Positions 9,653 through 19,938 of a stretch of DNA of 64,000 nt are shown in pieces. The notes beneath the pieces were generated by a model. That model saw only the letters and a program-made list of their open reading frames with translations. It was not told the DNA's origin and made no database searches. How positions within the stretch are numbered: the stretch's first letter is position 1; each line of letters starts with the position of its first letter. The translations under genes were made by a program, and so were the position numbers. The stretch comes from Kistimonas sp964291485 (GTDB taxonomy: Bacteria; Pseudomonadota; Gammaproteobacteria; Pseudomonadales; Endozoicomonadaceae). The stretch covers positions 4,588,001-4,652,000 of the forward strand of contig OZ220224.1 in assembly GCA_964291485.2 (NCBI GenBank), in the 5' to 3' direction.

Positions 9653-9832
9653 GCACTATTCCCCCGTATTCACGGAATTTTCCCCGTTTTCACGTATTTT
9701 TCATTATTGACCTGAACAAATTTCATTGAACAGGGTTGTCCGTTCTTCTGGCAGGCTATGTTATCATCAGGCGCCCGCCGGAACACTGCCGGGCATGATA
9801 AAACACCAAGAATGAAGTCGGGATAAGCGAGC
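9653..9832. promoter_or_regulatory. Divergent promoter region, D-2-hydroxyglutarate dehydrogenase / serA
   Basis: About 180 bases between two divergent starts. On the serA side, TTGTCC near 9735 and TATGTTATCAT near 9757 are the best sigma-70-like boxes. A GC-rich hairpin (GCCCG...CGGGC, about 9772-9793) sits in the predicted serA leader. Exact promoters are not certain. Confidence 0.4.
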
Positions 9833-11062
<1,230 letters not shown>

Positions 11063-11078
11063 TGTGATTTTTTCCATG

Positions 11079-11107
11079 TATGCCTCCCCATTTTTCAGGG
11101 AGGCATA
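11079..11107 (+). terminator. serA terminator hairpin
   Basis: TATGCCTCCC and GGGAGGCATA form a 10-bp stem just after serA. The T-rich segment lies in the loop and before the stem rather than after it, so efficiency is uncertain. Confidence 0.6.
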
Positions 11108-11267
11108 CCGAAAATCAAATCGATGGTTATATTACCGATCGTTTCACAGAAAACTGATTATTAAGAATACGTAACAAGTATGTTATTCATCAGCACTGTT
11201 CCATCATATTTTCACTCTAAATAGCCTTAAGGAGATTATCAAACAGTTATAGAAAAGGATGTCATAA

Positions 11268-12512
11268 TTGTCGTACCCAGCAAATATTGGTACCAAAATA
11301 CCCAATACACATTTATACAAACCTTATGATCCGAAAACGGGAAATTACAACCCAAACTCCATCAGAATTGAAAGCAGCACTATCTATCAAGGAGATAATG
11401 GCATAATCGCCAATGCCTTCATCAAAAAAGGTACTCGTGTTTCAACCTATGATGGTGATCTTTATTTACTGACCTCCGAGCAAAGAAAGATCTGGTTTTC
11501 AACCTATTCGCTCTATTCACATGCCAGAGTCATCTGTGGCGGATCAGGTAATGCCTGCAAAGTCATTGCAGGCATAAAAAGTGATACTCAAAATAGAGGA
11601 AAAGCCAGCTTAATTAACGACCCAGTCAATTATTTCGCACTTCCAAACACTGAACTGATCAATCCTAAAACAATCACAGGGCAGGAATATTGTGCCCTTG
11701 TAACAACAAGAGATATCGCCCCAGGAGAAGAGCTGTTTCTCAAATACAGCAATCAATTCTTTCCCGATCCAGACCATAATATTCGATTAAAAAAATCCAG
11801 CATTGACAACCTTATGCAGGGAGGAGCTTATGATGATGAGACTGTCTGTTTATACCTCAATAGCAACCGTATCAGAATACCTAAATGGAAGGAAATGCGT
11901 TTAGAAACATGGACTGATTCATGTACAAAAACCGTGTACCATGAACACTTTATGCCTCCTAAAGTCCAGGGACATCCAGCCCAATTAAAAATAAATGAAG
12001 TTAGAGCTGAATCAAAAATATTAATGAGATTTTTCTGGACAAAACCCTTAGCTCGATACGCACTCATTAAAGAACGGTTTGCTCCACCCGAAACCGTCAC
12101 ACGCGAAACATTACAATTATTAAACCCAAACAATGCTATATACAGGCGTCTACTGGTCGCTTACGTACAAGCATCCAATGCCAGAGACATCACTGAAATA
12201 CAACATAATTTAAACGCCCAGCAATTAGCTGTACCAAATACAACCCATGCCTCACCCTGGAGACTTCCTGACATAAAAAATTTGCTGACTATCAAACTGT
12301 ATAAATCTGATCAACGCGCTGCTGTACGCTCAGAGAAAAGCATGGAGATAATATTTGAGCACCTCTGGTTCACTCGTAATGATCGTGAAGAACCTTTACC
12401 TATACAAAAACGTAAAATCAGTAAAATTGAAACACTATATGATTTATTTCATAGAAAAAGACAAAAAAGCAATCACTACAACAATACACTTTATAGCCAT
12501 GATGCCAGCTAA
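11268..12512 (+). CDS. SET domain-containing protein (predicted protein lysine methyltransferase)
   Basis: 414 residues. Residues 45-160 carry SET-like motifs in order: GIIANAFIKKGTRVSTYDGD (45-64), RGKASLINDPVN (110-121, in the place of the usual NHxxxPN element) and EYCALVTTRDIAPGEELFLKY (140-160), ending in the conserved Tyr (Y160). The C-terminal 250 residues are charged and unrecognised. The start is TTG, with AAAAGG 8 bases upstream. The gene is visibly more AT-rich than serA and mmsA, which suggests acquisition. Bacterial SET proteins are often effectors modifying host or own proteins; whether this one is secreted is unknown, and no signal peptide is seen. Confidence 0.8.
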   Translation: MSYPANIGTKIPNTHLYKPYDPKTGNYNPNSIRIESSTIYQGDNGIIANAFIKKGTRVSTYDGDLYLLTSEQRKIWFSTYSLYSHARVICGGSGNACKVIAGIKSDTQNRGKASLINDPVNYFALPNTELINPKTITGQEYCALVTTRDIAPGEELFLKYSNQFFPDPDHNIRLKKSSIDNLMQGGAYDDETVCLYLNSNRIRIPKWKEMRLETWTDSCTKTVYHEHFMPPKVQGHPAQLKINEVRAESKILMRFFWTKPLARYALIKERFAPPETVTRETLQLLNPNNAIYRRLLVAYVQASNARDITEIQHNLNAQQLAVPNTTHASPWRLPDIKNLLTIKLYKSDQRAAVRSEKSMEIIFEHLWFTRNDREEPLPIQKRKISKIETLYDLFHRKRQKSNHYNNTLYSHDAS

Positions 12513-12575
12513 AAAGGGACTTATTCTATTCTGAAAATCATATTATTCCCTATAAAGATACGAAAAATAAAATGA

Positions 12576-12599
12576 GTTATAAGACAATTGTCTTACAAC
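12576..12599 (-). terminator. mmsA-side terminator hairpin
   Basis: GTTATAAGAC, loop AATT, GTCTTACAAC (one mismatch), followed on the minus strand by the T-rich CATTTTATTTTT. It lies between the SET gene and mmsA, ending the minus-strand operon. Confidence 0.65.
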
Positions 12600-12628
12600 C
12601 CATTTCCGTAATCACACGGTTAAAAAAC

Positions 12629-14119
12629 TCACTTCATTGTGGGTATAACAAACTCTGCACCGCTACGAATACCGGTCGGCCAGCGCGATGTGATCGCCTT
12701 GCGACGGGTATAGAACCGCACACCATCCGGACCATGCATATGCAGCGGACCAAACAGTGAACGCTTCCAGCCACCGAAACTATGGAATGCCATGGGCACC
12801 GGTATCGGGACATTGATGCCGACCATACCTACCTGTATCTCATGGGCATACTGGCGGGCGCAATCGCCATCACGGGTGAAGATGGCCGTACCATTGCCGT
12901 ATTCATGGGCATTGATCAACTCGACTGCTGTCTTGTAATCCGGTACCCGGACGACACAAAGTACAGGTCCAAAAATTTCTTGCTGATAAATGGTCATATC
13001 AGAAGTGACATTGTCGAACAGGCAGCCTCCGATGAAGTAACCGTTTTCACAGCCAGGCACTGTCAAACCACGGCCATCGACAACCAGTGTCGCGCCTTCT
13101 TCAACGCCCTTGTCCACGTAGCCGTTGACCTTGGCCAGGTGTTCACGGCTGATCAGCGGCCCCATCTCCAGACCTTTTTCCTTGCCGTTGCCGATCTTGA
13201 GTTCTGACACTTTGGGTGCCAGTTTTTCAACCAGTTTGTCTGCAACATCACCGACAGCTACGGCCACAGAGATTGCCATACAACGTTCACCGGCTGAACC
13301 ATAGGCAGCACCCATCAGCGCATTCACGGCCTGATCCAGATCGGCATCGGGCATAACCACCATGTGGTTCTTGGCACCTCCAAGCGCCTGTACCCGCTTG
13401 CCATGCGCGGAAGCTGTCGTATAGATATATTCGGCAATTGGCGTGGAACCCACGAAACTCACAGCCTGTACATCTGGATGGGTCAGCAGAACATCAACCG
13501 ATTCCTTATCACCATTGACTACGTTGAAAACACCATCAGGCAAGCCGGCTTCTTTCATCAACTCCGCCAGGCGCATGGGTAAAGAAGGGTCCTTTTCAGA
13601 GGGCTTCAGCACAAAGGTGTTACCGCAGGCAATCGCAAGGGGGAACATCCACATCGGAACCATGGCCGGGAAATTAAACGGTGTGATACCCGCGACGACA
13701 CCGAGTGGCTGGTTAACAGACCAGGCGTCCACAGCCGTACCGACATTCTCTGTATGCTCACCTTTCAATAAGTGAGGAATACCACAGGCGAATTCAACGA
13801 CTTCCAGGCCGCGCACCAGCTCTCCGCAAGCATCCTCATAGACCTTACCGTGCTCGGCGGTAATCAGACCGGCCAGCTCATCCCGGTTCTTTTCCACCAG
13901 TTCCTTGAAACGGAACATCACCCGAGCACGATTGAGTGGTGTCGTATCTTTCCAGGCTGGAAAAGCCGCTTTGGCCACGCTAATGGCCTTCTCCGTCTCA
14001 GCGGCACTGGCCAGTGCGACAACACCGGTCTGCTCGCCGGTCGCCGGGTTGAATACCGGCTGGGAACGCTCACTGCCTTCCGTTCGCAGCCCGTTGATAA
14101 AATGAGTAAGGTTCTGCAT
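12629..14119 (-). CDS. mmsA: CoA-acylating (methyl)malonate-semialdehyde dehydrogenase
   Basis: Converts malonate semialdehyde or methylmalonate semialdehyde to acetyl-CoA or propionyl-CoA with NAD+ and CoA. 496 residues, the normal family length. Motifs include GVVAGITPFNFPAMVPMWMF (about 136-155), catalytic Cys in GSAGERCMAIS, and EIFGPVLCVVRV. It lies 26 bases after the beta-alanine transaminase gene and is surely co-transcribed: the transaminase makes malonate semialdehyde and MmsA consumes it. GCAGGATAGAAGTT precedes the ATG. Confidence 0.96.
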   Translation of the reverse strand: MQNLTHFINGLRTEGSERSQPVFNPATGEQTGVVALASAAETEKAISVAKAAFPAWKDTTPLNRARVMFRFKELVEKNRDELAGLITAEHGKVYEDACGELVRGLEVVEFACGIPHLLKGEHTENVGTAVDAWSVNQPLGVVAGITPFNFPAMVPMWMFPLAIACGNTFVLKPSEKDPSLPMRLAELMKEAGLPDGVFNVVNGDKESVDVLLTHPDVQAVSFVGSTPIAEYIYTTASAHGKRVQALGGAKNHMVVMPDADLDQAVNALMGAAYGSAGERCMAISVAVAVGDVADKLVEKLAPKVSELKIGNGKEKGLEMGPLISREHLAKVNGYVDKGVEEGATLVVDGRGLTVPGCENGYFIGGCLFDNVTSDMTIYQQEIFGPVLCVVRVPDYKTAVELINAHEYGNGTAIFTRDGDCARQYAHEIQVGMVGINVPIPVPMAFHSFGGWKRSLFGPLHMHGPDGVRFYTRRKAITSRWPTGIRSGAEFVIPTMK

Positions 14120-14145
14120 AACTTCTATCCTGCTGACTGTAATCG

Positions 14146-15474
14146 TTATTCTGTCGCCCGGATGGCGTTTTCAAGCGTACTCACCAGCTGGTCAACATGC
14201 TGCTTCTCAATGATCAGAGGCGGCGACATGGCCAGAATATCCATGGTGCACCGTACCATGACACCATGCTCGTAAGCATTTTTGAAGACCTCGTAGCCAC
14301 GTGCTCCGGGCTTGCCTTCTCGCGGCGCCAACTCAACCGCAGCCACCAGTCCGGTGTTACGGATATCAATCACATTGGGCAGCCCTTTCAGGCTATGAAT
14401 GGCTTCTTCAAAATAGCTTTCCATTTCAATGGTGCGCTGGAACAGGCCATCCCGTTCGTAAATATCCAGTGTCGCCAGACCTGCCGCGGCGCCCACCGGA
14501 TGGCCGGAGTAAGTATAGCCATGGAACAGCTCGATCATGTTTTCCGGGCCTTGCATGAAGGCGTCGTGTATTTCGTCGCTGACGAAAACCGCACCCATGG
14601 GGATGGCGCCGTTGGTGAGCCCCTTGGCGGTGGTGATGATATCCGGCACTACATCCCAGCGGGTTGACGCAAACGCTTCGCCCACACGACCGAAACCGGT
14701 AATAACCTCATCAAAAATCAGCAGGATGCCGTACTTGCGGGTAATCTCCCGCAGACGACGCAGGTAGCCTTTCGGCGGCATGATGACGCCGCCTGAGCCA
14801 GACATCGGTTCGACAATCACAGCAGCGATATTGGAGGCATCGTGCAGGGCGACGATTTTTTCCAGTTCATCCGCCAGCTCTGCACCATGTTCCGGTAACC
14901 CTTTGCTGAAGGCATTCAGCTTGATGTTCAGGGTATGAGGCAGGTGATCAACACCATTTAGCAGCGAGCCATACACTTTTCTGTTATTGGGAATACCACC
15001 AACGGAAATACCGCCAAAGTTCACCCCGTGATAGCCCTTCTCACGACCAATCAGTCGCTGACGTGTCCCTTCACCACGAGCACGATGGTAGGCAATAGCA
15101 ATCTTAAGCGCCGTTTCTACAGACTCAGAGCCTGAATTGGTGAAAAAGACATGGTTCAGGTTACCCGGTGTGTGCTCAGTCAGACGCTCGGCAAATTCAA
15201 ACGCCAGCGGGTGCCCCATCTGGAAAGGTGGCGCATAATCCAGTTGTGCAACTTGGCGGGCGACCGCTTCAGAAATCTCACGACGACCATGCCCCGCATT
15301 CACACACCAAAGGCCAGCGGTACCATCCAGGACATTCTCACCTTTGTCATTGATGTAATACATGCCTTCTGCGCTGGTGAACATCCGGGGCTCCGCCTTG
15401 AACTGGCGGTTGGCAGTGAATGGCATCCAGAAAGCGTCCAGCCCGGGCTTGCCGGCATCAGAACTGAAACTCAT
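14146..15474 (-). CDS. Beta-alanine--pyruvate transaminase (class III omega-aminotransferase)
   Basis: PLP enzyme moving the amino group of beta-alanine, or another omega-amino acid, to pyruvate. 442 residues, close to the Pseudomonas enzyme throughout: WMPFTANRQF near the N-terminus, HVFFTNSGSESVETALK (PLP phosphate), LLIFDEVITGFGR, and the Schiff-base Lys in TTAKGLTNGAIPMGAV. First gene of the operon with mmsA. Just upstream of its ribosome site GGGAG lies AATAACAA (minus strand, 15490-15497), a perfect AANAANAA motif as bound by Hfq/Crc, suggesting catabolite repression. Confidence 0.92.
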   Translation of the reverse strand: MSFSSDAGKPGLDAFWMPFTANRQFKAEPRMFTSAEGMYYINDKGENVLDGTAGLWCVNAGHGRREISEAVARQVAQLDYAPPFQMGHPLAFEFAERLTEHTPGNLNHVFFTNSGSESVETALKIAIAYHRARGEGTRQRLIGREKGYHGVNFGGISVGGIPNNRKVYGSLLNGVDHLPHTLNIKLNAFSKGLPEHGAELADELEKIVALHDASNIAAVIVEPMSGSGGVIMPPKGYLRRLREITRKYGILLIFDEVITGFGRVGEAFASTRWDVVPDIITTAKGLTNGAIPMGAVFVSDEIHDAFMQGPENMIELFHGYTYSGHPVGAAAGLATLDIYERDGLFQRTIEMESYFEEAIHSLKGLPNVIDIRNTGLVAAVELAPREGKPGARGYEVFKNAYEHGVMVRCTMDILAMSPPLIIEKQHVDQLVSTLENAIRATE

Positions 15475-15795
15475 GGAAATGACTCCCTGTTGTTATTCTG
15501 TCCAGACAGCCTGCGGGGGATCAGGGCTGTCGTGGCGTCTTGTTATTCGTATCAGTGTCGTTGTCAGCAGGCTGTGTCAGTAGCAGTTCGTCCGTGCGAA
15601 TGATCCGGCGTCTCTGCCTGTCAGGTATTTTTATCAGTTCCTGCCGTCTTCACACCGAAATTTAGCAGAGATATGTAAAATATATCAAACACTAAATTGC
15701 ACGCCTCTCCCTCTATTTGTTTATTTTTGTCAAAAATATTGCATAAATCAGGATGCCAATAGTAGAGTCATGGCGATACCACGACCGTAAGACGC
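15475..15795. promoter_or_regulatory. Divergent control region, transaminase-mmsA / puuC-puuB
   Basis: About 320 bases without a gene. The transaminase side carries the AATAACAA motif (15490-15497). The puuC side is AT-rich; TGTCAAAAATATTGCA at 15728-15743 has the spacing of a sigma-54 promoter but GT instead of GG in the -24 element, so it is only a weak candidate. No clear operator was found. Confidence 0.4.
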
Positions 15796-15894
15796 ATGTT
15801 CAAAATACTGCGCAGCCTGCCAAGCAGTGAACCCCTGACAGGCGACCGTGTCGAAACCATAATCACAACAAATACACAAACCAGGTGCTATTTC

Positions 15895-17397
15895 ATGACT
15901 GAAGCCCTCAACAGCCGCGAACAGTGGGAAGCCATGGCGGCTGAACTGACCATCAATGGCCGTGCCTTTATTAATGGGGAATATACCGATGCAGCGTCTG
16001 GCGAAACGTTCGAATGCCGTTCGCCGATCGACAACCGGGTACTGGCACAGGTCGCCAGCTGCGATCAGGTCGATGTAGACCAGGCCGTTGCCAATGCCCG
16101 AGCCATCTTTGAGGCTGGCGCTTGGTCACGTATGGCTCCGGCTGCCCGAAAAAAGGTGATGATCAAACTGGCTGGCCTGCTGATGGAACACAAAGATGAA
16201 CTGGCACTGCTGGAAACTCTGGATATGGGTAAACCCATCAGTGACAGCCTTTCTGTGGATATCCCTGCTGCTGCCCGCAGCCTGAGCTGGAGTGGTGAAG
16301 CGATCGACAAGGTTTACGATGAGATCGCACCGACACCAGAGAATGAGATCGGCATGATCACCCGTGAGCCGGTTGGCGTTGTTGGCGCTATTGTCCCCTG
16401 GAACTTCCCGCTGCTGATGGCCTGCTGGAAACTCGGTCCGGCACTGGCGACCGGTAACAGTGTGGTGCTGAAACCTTCTGAGAAATCACCACTGACCGCA
16501 ATCCGCATTGCAGAACTGGCCATCGAAGCCGGCCTGCCAAAAGGCGTTCTCAATGTTCTGCCCGGCTTTGGCCATACTGCCGGTAAAGCGCTGGCGCTGC
16601 ACAACGATGTGGATACGCTGGTGTTCACCGGCTCTACCCGCACAGCCAAGCAGCTGATGATTTATGCAGGTGAATCCAACATGAAACGGATCTGGCTGGA
16701 AGCCGGCGGCAAGAGTCCAAATATTGTATTCGCCGATGCCCCGGACCTCCGTGCTGCGGCGAGTGCTGCCGCTGGTGCGATCTGCTTCAACCAGGGAGAA
16801 GTCTGTACCGCAGGTTCCCGTCTACTGGTTGAAGAAAGCATTCATGATGAATTTGTTGCCATGGTGATTGAGGAACTGCAGCAGTGGAAACCCGGTCATC
16901 CGCTGGATCCTGAAACCAATGTCGGCGCCATTGTTGACCAGCAACAGTTGCAGACCGTGCTGAATTACATCGAAGCCGGAAAGCAGGATGGTGCATTGCT
17001 GCAAACGGGCGGCGCACAGACGCTGTCAGAAACCGGCGGCTACTATGTTCAGCCTACGGTCTTCACTGGCGTCAGCAATAAGATGCGTATCGCTCAGGAA
17101 GAGATTTTCGGTTCCGTTCTTTCGGTCATCACCTTCAACGGGGAAGAAGAAGCGGTCAGCATTGCCAACGATACGGATTACGGGCTGGCGGCAGCGGTCT
17201 GGAGTCAGGATATCGGCAAAGCACACCGTGTGGCCAAACGTCTGCGTGCCGGTTCCGTCTGGGTCAACCACTACGACGGCGGTGACATGACGGCGCCGTT
17301 TGGCGGCTACAAGCAGTCCGGCAACGGCCGCGACAAATCCCTGCACGCCTTTGACAAATATACCGAACTCAAGGCGACATGGATTTCACTGAGCTGA
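15895..17397 (+). CDS. puuC: Gamma-glutamyl-gamma-aminobutyraldehyde dehydrogenase-type aldehyde dehydrogenase
   Basis: NAD(P)-dependent aldehyde dehydrogenase of the PuuC/AldH type, oxidising the aldehyde formed from gamma-glutamylputrescine. From the ATG at 15895 it has 500 residues, the usual length; the in-frame ATG at 15796 adds an unlikely 33-residue extension. Motifs: GAIVPWNFPLLMACWKLGPAL, catalytic Glu in LEAGGKSPNIVF, catalytic Cys in FNQGEVCTAGSRL, EEIFGSVLSV, and FGGYKQSGNGRDKSLHAFDKYTELKATW at the end. Next comes puuB, 36 bases on, making the two-step putrescine oxidation pair. The leader (about 15863-15881) is CA-rich. Confidence 0.9.
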   Translation: MTEALNSREQWEAMAAELTINGRAFINGEYTDAASGETFECRSPIDNRVLAQVASCDQVDVDQAVANARAIFEAGAWSRMAPAARKKVMIKLAGLLMEHKDELALLETLDMGKPISDSLSVDIPAAARSLSWSGEAIDKVYDEIAPTPENEIGMITREPVGVVGAIVPWNFPLLMACWKLGPALATGNSVVLKPSEKSPLTAIRIAELAIEAGLPKGVLNVLPGFGHTAGKALALHNDVDTLVFTGSTRTAKQLMIYAGESNMKRIWLEAGGKSPNIVFADAPDLRAAASAAAGAICFNQGEVCTAGSRLLVEESIHDEFVAMVIEELQQWKPGHPLDPETNVGAIVDQQQLQTVLNYIEAGKQDGALLQTGGAQTLSETGGYYVQPTVFTGVSNKMRIAQEEIFGSVLSVITFNGEEEAVSIANDTDYGLAAAVWSQDIGKAHRVAKRLRAGSVWVNHYDGGDMTAPFGGYKQSGNGRDKSLHAFDKYTELKATWISLS

Positions 17398-17404
17398 TCC
17401 TGAC

Positions 17405-17420
17405 AAGAAGAATAACAAGA
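17405..17420 (+). promoter_or_regulatory. Predicted Hfq/Crc (catabolite activity) motif before puuB
   Basis: AAGAAGAATAACAAGA contains a perfect AANAANAA followed by AACAAGA, directly upstream of the puuB ribosome site GAGGGAGG. In Pseudomonas such A-rich motifs let Hfq with Crc block translation, and CrcZ-type RNAs relieve this. Function here is inferred. Confidence 0.6.
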
Positions 17421-17433
17421 GAGGGAGGGTAAC

Positions 17434-18786
17434 ATGACGGAGACCAGTGTCCGGCAAGCACCGATCACTGTGGATATCGTCACCCATAAACGTACTCGCA
17501 GGCCGGTCCACAGTGACCGGCATGCCGACTCGTACTATGCGGCGACCGTCAATACACAGACTGATTATCCGGTGCTTGATGAACATATCACCGCTGATAT
17601 ATGCATCGTCGGCGGCGGTTTCAGCGGTGTTGCGTCAGCGCTGGAACTGACCGAGCGAGGCTTTACTGTTGTCCTGCTGGAAGCCCGCAAGATCGGCTGG
17701 GGGGCATCCGGCCGTAATGGCGGTCAGCTGATTCGCGGGATTGGCGAGAATCCTGACCAGTTTCGAAACCATATTGGTCAGGACGGTGTCGAAGCAATCC
17801 ACACGATGGGACTTGAAGCGGTTGACCTGGTTCGCAAGCGCATCGCCAAGTACGACATCCAGTGTGATCTCAAGATGGGGTATTTCGATGCGGCCATGAA
17901 GCCGCGCCACCTGCGCGAACTGAAAGAAGATTATGAGTGGATGCAATCCCGTGAATACCCTCATGACCTGAAAATGATCAGCCAGGAACAGGTCCGCGAT
18001 ATCGTTGGCACCGACCGTTACATTGGCGGTATGGTCGATATGGGCAGCGGCCATCTTCATCCGCTCAACCTGTGCATTGGAGAAGCTGAAGCCGCTGCCA
18101 AACAAGGCGCCCGCCTGTTCGAATATTCCAAGGTCAACAAGATCCAGAAAGGCGATAAACCCAAGGTATTCACAGACAAAGGGTCCGTGACTGCCGACTT
18201 CCTGATCCTGGGCGGCAATGCCTACATGGGTGACCTGGAGCCCAGCATCGGCGGGAAGGTCCTGCCCGCGGGCAGCTACATCATTGCCACCGAGCCGCTG
18301 GAACCTTCTGTGTATAACTCACTGATCCCCAGTGATTACGCCATCTGTGACATGAGCGTCGCATTGGATTACTTCCGGCTTTCGGCTGACAAGCGTCTGT
18401 TGTTCGGCGGCATGTGCAATTACTCAGGGCGTGATCCAAAAGATATTGTCGAATCCATGCGTCCCAAGATGCAGAGGGTTTTCCCGAAACTCAAGGATGC
18501 CCGGATTGATTACCAGTGGGGAGGAATGATCGGTATCGGCGCCAACCGGATGCCGCAGATTGGCCGACTGCAACCCAACATCTATTATGCCCAGGCGTAT
18601 TCAGGCCACGGCGTGAATGCGACCCATACGGCGGCCCGTGTGCTGGCGGAAGCCATTACCGGCCAGGCGCAGCGCTTTGATGCCTATTCCAAGATTCGCC
18701 ACATGACCTTCCCCGGCGGTAAGACCTTCCGCTCACCACTGCTGGCTCTGGGCATGTTGTGGTATCGCCTGAAAGATATGCTTTAA
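17434..18786 (+). CDS. puuB: Gamma-glutamylputrescine oxidase-type FAD-dependent oxidoreductase
   Basis: 450-residue DAO-family flavoprotein. The dinucleotide-binding motif ICIVGGGFSGVASALELTERGFTVVLLEA lies at about 57-85, followed by GWGASGRNGGQLIRG, typical of PuuB and its relatives; the C-terminal stretch QAYSGHGVNATHTAARVLAEAI is also typical. It oxidises gamma-glutamylputrescine to the aldehyde used by PuuC. No puuA, puuD or puuP is in the window, so the rest of the route would be elsewhere, and another amine substrate is possible. A strong ribosome site GAGGGAGGGTAAC precedes the ATG. Confidence 0.9.
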   Translation: MTETSVRQAPITVDIVTHKRTRRPVHSDRHADSYYAATVNTQTDYPVLDEHITADICIVGGGFSGVASALELTERGFTVVLLEARKIGWGASGRNGGQLIRGIGENPDQFRNHIGQDGVEAIHTMGLEAVDLVRKRIAKYDIQCDLKMGYFDAAMKPRHLRELKEDYEWMQSREYPHDLKMISQEQVRDIVGTDRYIGGMVDMGSGHLHPLNLCIGEAEAAAKQGARLFEYSKVNKIQKGDKPKVFTDKGSVTADFLILGGNAYMGDLEPSIGGKVLPAGSYIIATEPLEPSVYNSLIPSDYAICDMSVALDYFRLSADKRLLFGGMCNYSGRDPKDIVESMRPKMQRVFPKLKDARIDYQWGGMIGIGANRMPQIGRLQPNIYYAQAYSGHGVNATHTAARVLAEAITGQAQRFDAYSKIRHMTFPGGKTFRSPLLALGMLWYRLKDML

Positions 18787-18798
18787 AAACAACTTTAT

Positions 18799-18843
18799 GG
18801 TCTTGCTCAACATTGTTTGCCACACAGAGCAAGACCACTTTTT
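18799..18843 (+). terminator. Rho-independent terminator of puuC-puuB
   Basis: GGTCTTGCTC pairs perfectly with GAGCAAGACC, followed by ACTTTTTA. Confidence 0.9.
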
Positions 18844-19021
18844 AATATATTATTTCCTGACATCAAAAAATAAAAACAAAACAATTTATCATATCTAAAA
18901 ACACTCTTATCAAAAAAATAAACGTTATAGACATTTAAAAACTAATCCTAAAGCCTAATACCATTGATAAGAAAAAAAGCATATCGTAAGCCAAATATCA
19001 TCCAATTTACGGTAATAGATC

Positions 19022-19360
19022 ATGAAAATTCATTCATCACTAGCACACAAACAACCTAAAACATCTAACCATAATAAAGCATTAAAAGTTCTGACAGGTT
19101 TTACGGCAGGTTTAGGCGCATTTGTCGCAGCATGCAATCCGATAGGATCATGTATTTTTGGCATTATGGCGGTATATTATTCAAATAAAACCCCGTCTGT
19201 TTATCCCGCTCAGCCCACTGACATTAAATCCAGAAAAATTACTAAAGAAGATATAAAATCTGCAGCCATAATGGGAGGCATTCATTGTTTACTGTTTCCT
19301 CTTGGTGCAGTTTGTGCAGCGAATCAAGCCACTGTTGCCGCGATGAAACATTTTGAATAA
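19022..19360 (+). CDS. Hypothetical small membrane protein
   Basis: 112 residues, not recognised. Two hydrophobic segments, about residues 22-54 (Gly/Ala-rich, with two Cys) and about 80-105, suggest a small two-helix membrane protein with a basic N-terminus. It sits in an AT-rich stretch after the puu terminator, and the ribosome site is weak. Composition differs from the flanking catabolic genes. Confidence 0.55.
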   Translation: MKIHSSLAHKQPKTSNHNKALKVLTGFTAGLGAFVAACNPIGSCIFGIMAVYYSNKTPSVYPAQPTDIKSRKITKEDIKSAAIMGGIHCLLFPLGAVCAANQATVAAMKHFE

Positions 19361-19490
19361 TTCATTTCAGCGATCCCCCCTTTACTACAAAAAAATAATC
19401 TAGTTAACGCGTCTACAGACAGGCCAACCATGACTTGACCTATTTGGATATCAACACTGCATAGACCCAATAGTGAGCATCTCAGGGAGT

Positions 19491-19770
19491 AAAGAAACGG
19501 GGCCTTAGAGGCCCCGTCGAGGAGTAAGTGACAAACGGATTACTTTGCATCCACAATGTAGTCAATAGCTTTCTGTCTTCCCTGCACCGGTTTGCGCCGT
19601 GCTGATCAATCAGCCTTCTTCTCCGCGACCCCGATTCCATTTGCTTGCAGAACCACAAGACACCATCCTGCAAAATAATCAGCTTGCCTGCCCTGTTATT
19701 GTTATTAGGACGGGCGGTGGCCCCTTTTTCTTTTTGTTTGCGGCCGGTCGTACTTATTATTTTTATTGTG
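19491..19770 (-). ncRNA. CrcZ/CrcY-like Hfq/Crc-sequestering small RNA, copy 1
   Basis: Predicted transcript of about 280 nt on the minus strand. Its +1, set by the -24/-12 element at 19781-19797, falls on CACAATAAAAATAATAAG. Further A-rich motifs follow (AAACAAAAAGAAAAAG and AATAACAATAACA, the latter in the loop of a CCGCCC/GGGCAG stem). A long-range stem joins 19671-19686 to 19532-19547, and the RNA ends in the hairpin ACGGGGCC/GGCCCCGT (19497-19517) followed on this strand by TTTCTTT. Pseudomonas CrcZ likewise begins with a CACAA run and carries several AANAANAA motifs that titrate Hfq/Crc. Two more copies in this window keep the stems with different bases. No coding frame is shared between copies. 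Confidence 0.8.
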
Positions 19771-19780
19771 CCCGTCCTAT

Positions 19781-19797
19781 TACAGTTACTGTGCCAG
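19781..19797 (-). promoter_or_regulatory. Sigma-54 type promoter of small RNA copy 1
   Basis: Minus strand CTGGCAC-AGTAA-CTGTA: the GG and GT elements are separated by exactly 10 bases, close to the RpoN consensus TGGCAC-N5-TTGCA. The predicted start lies 12 bases after the -12 element. Confidence 0.75.
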
Positions 19798-19872
19798 TTT
19801 TGAAAAATGTTTCATTTTCATGAACTTACAAAATCCTTACAAAAGAGCGAACCGTTAAACCGGTCACAGTTC

Positions 19873-19938
19873 GTTACTGTTGGCAAAAAATCACCGTAAC
19901 ATCCCCATCACCGGTAACACTTTATGCCACTCAGTAAC
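19873..19938 (-). promoter_or_regulatory. Upstream activator array of copy 1 (CbrB-like GTTAC/GTAAC sites)
   Basis: Plus-strand GTTAC at 19873 and GTAAC at 19896, 19914 and 19934, about two helical turns apart. The nearest lies 103 bases upstream of the predicted start. The inverted pair GTTAC-N18-GTAAC resembles CbrB sites (TGTTAC...GTAACA) at Pseudomonas crcZ. The last site reaches into the end of the nucleoside hydrolase gene. Confidence 0.7.
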
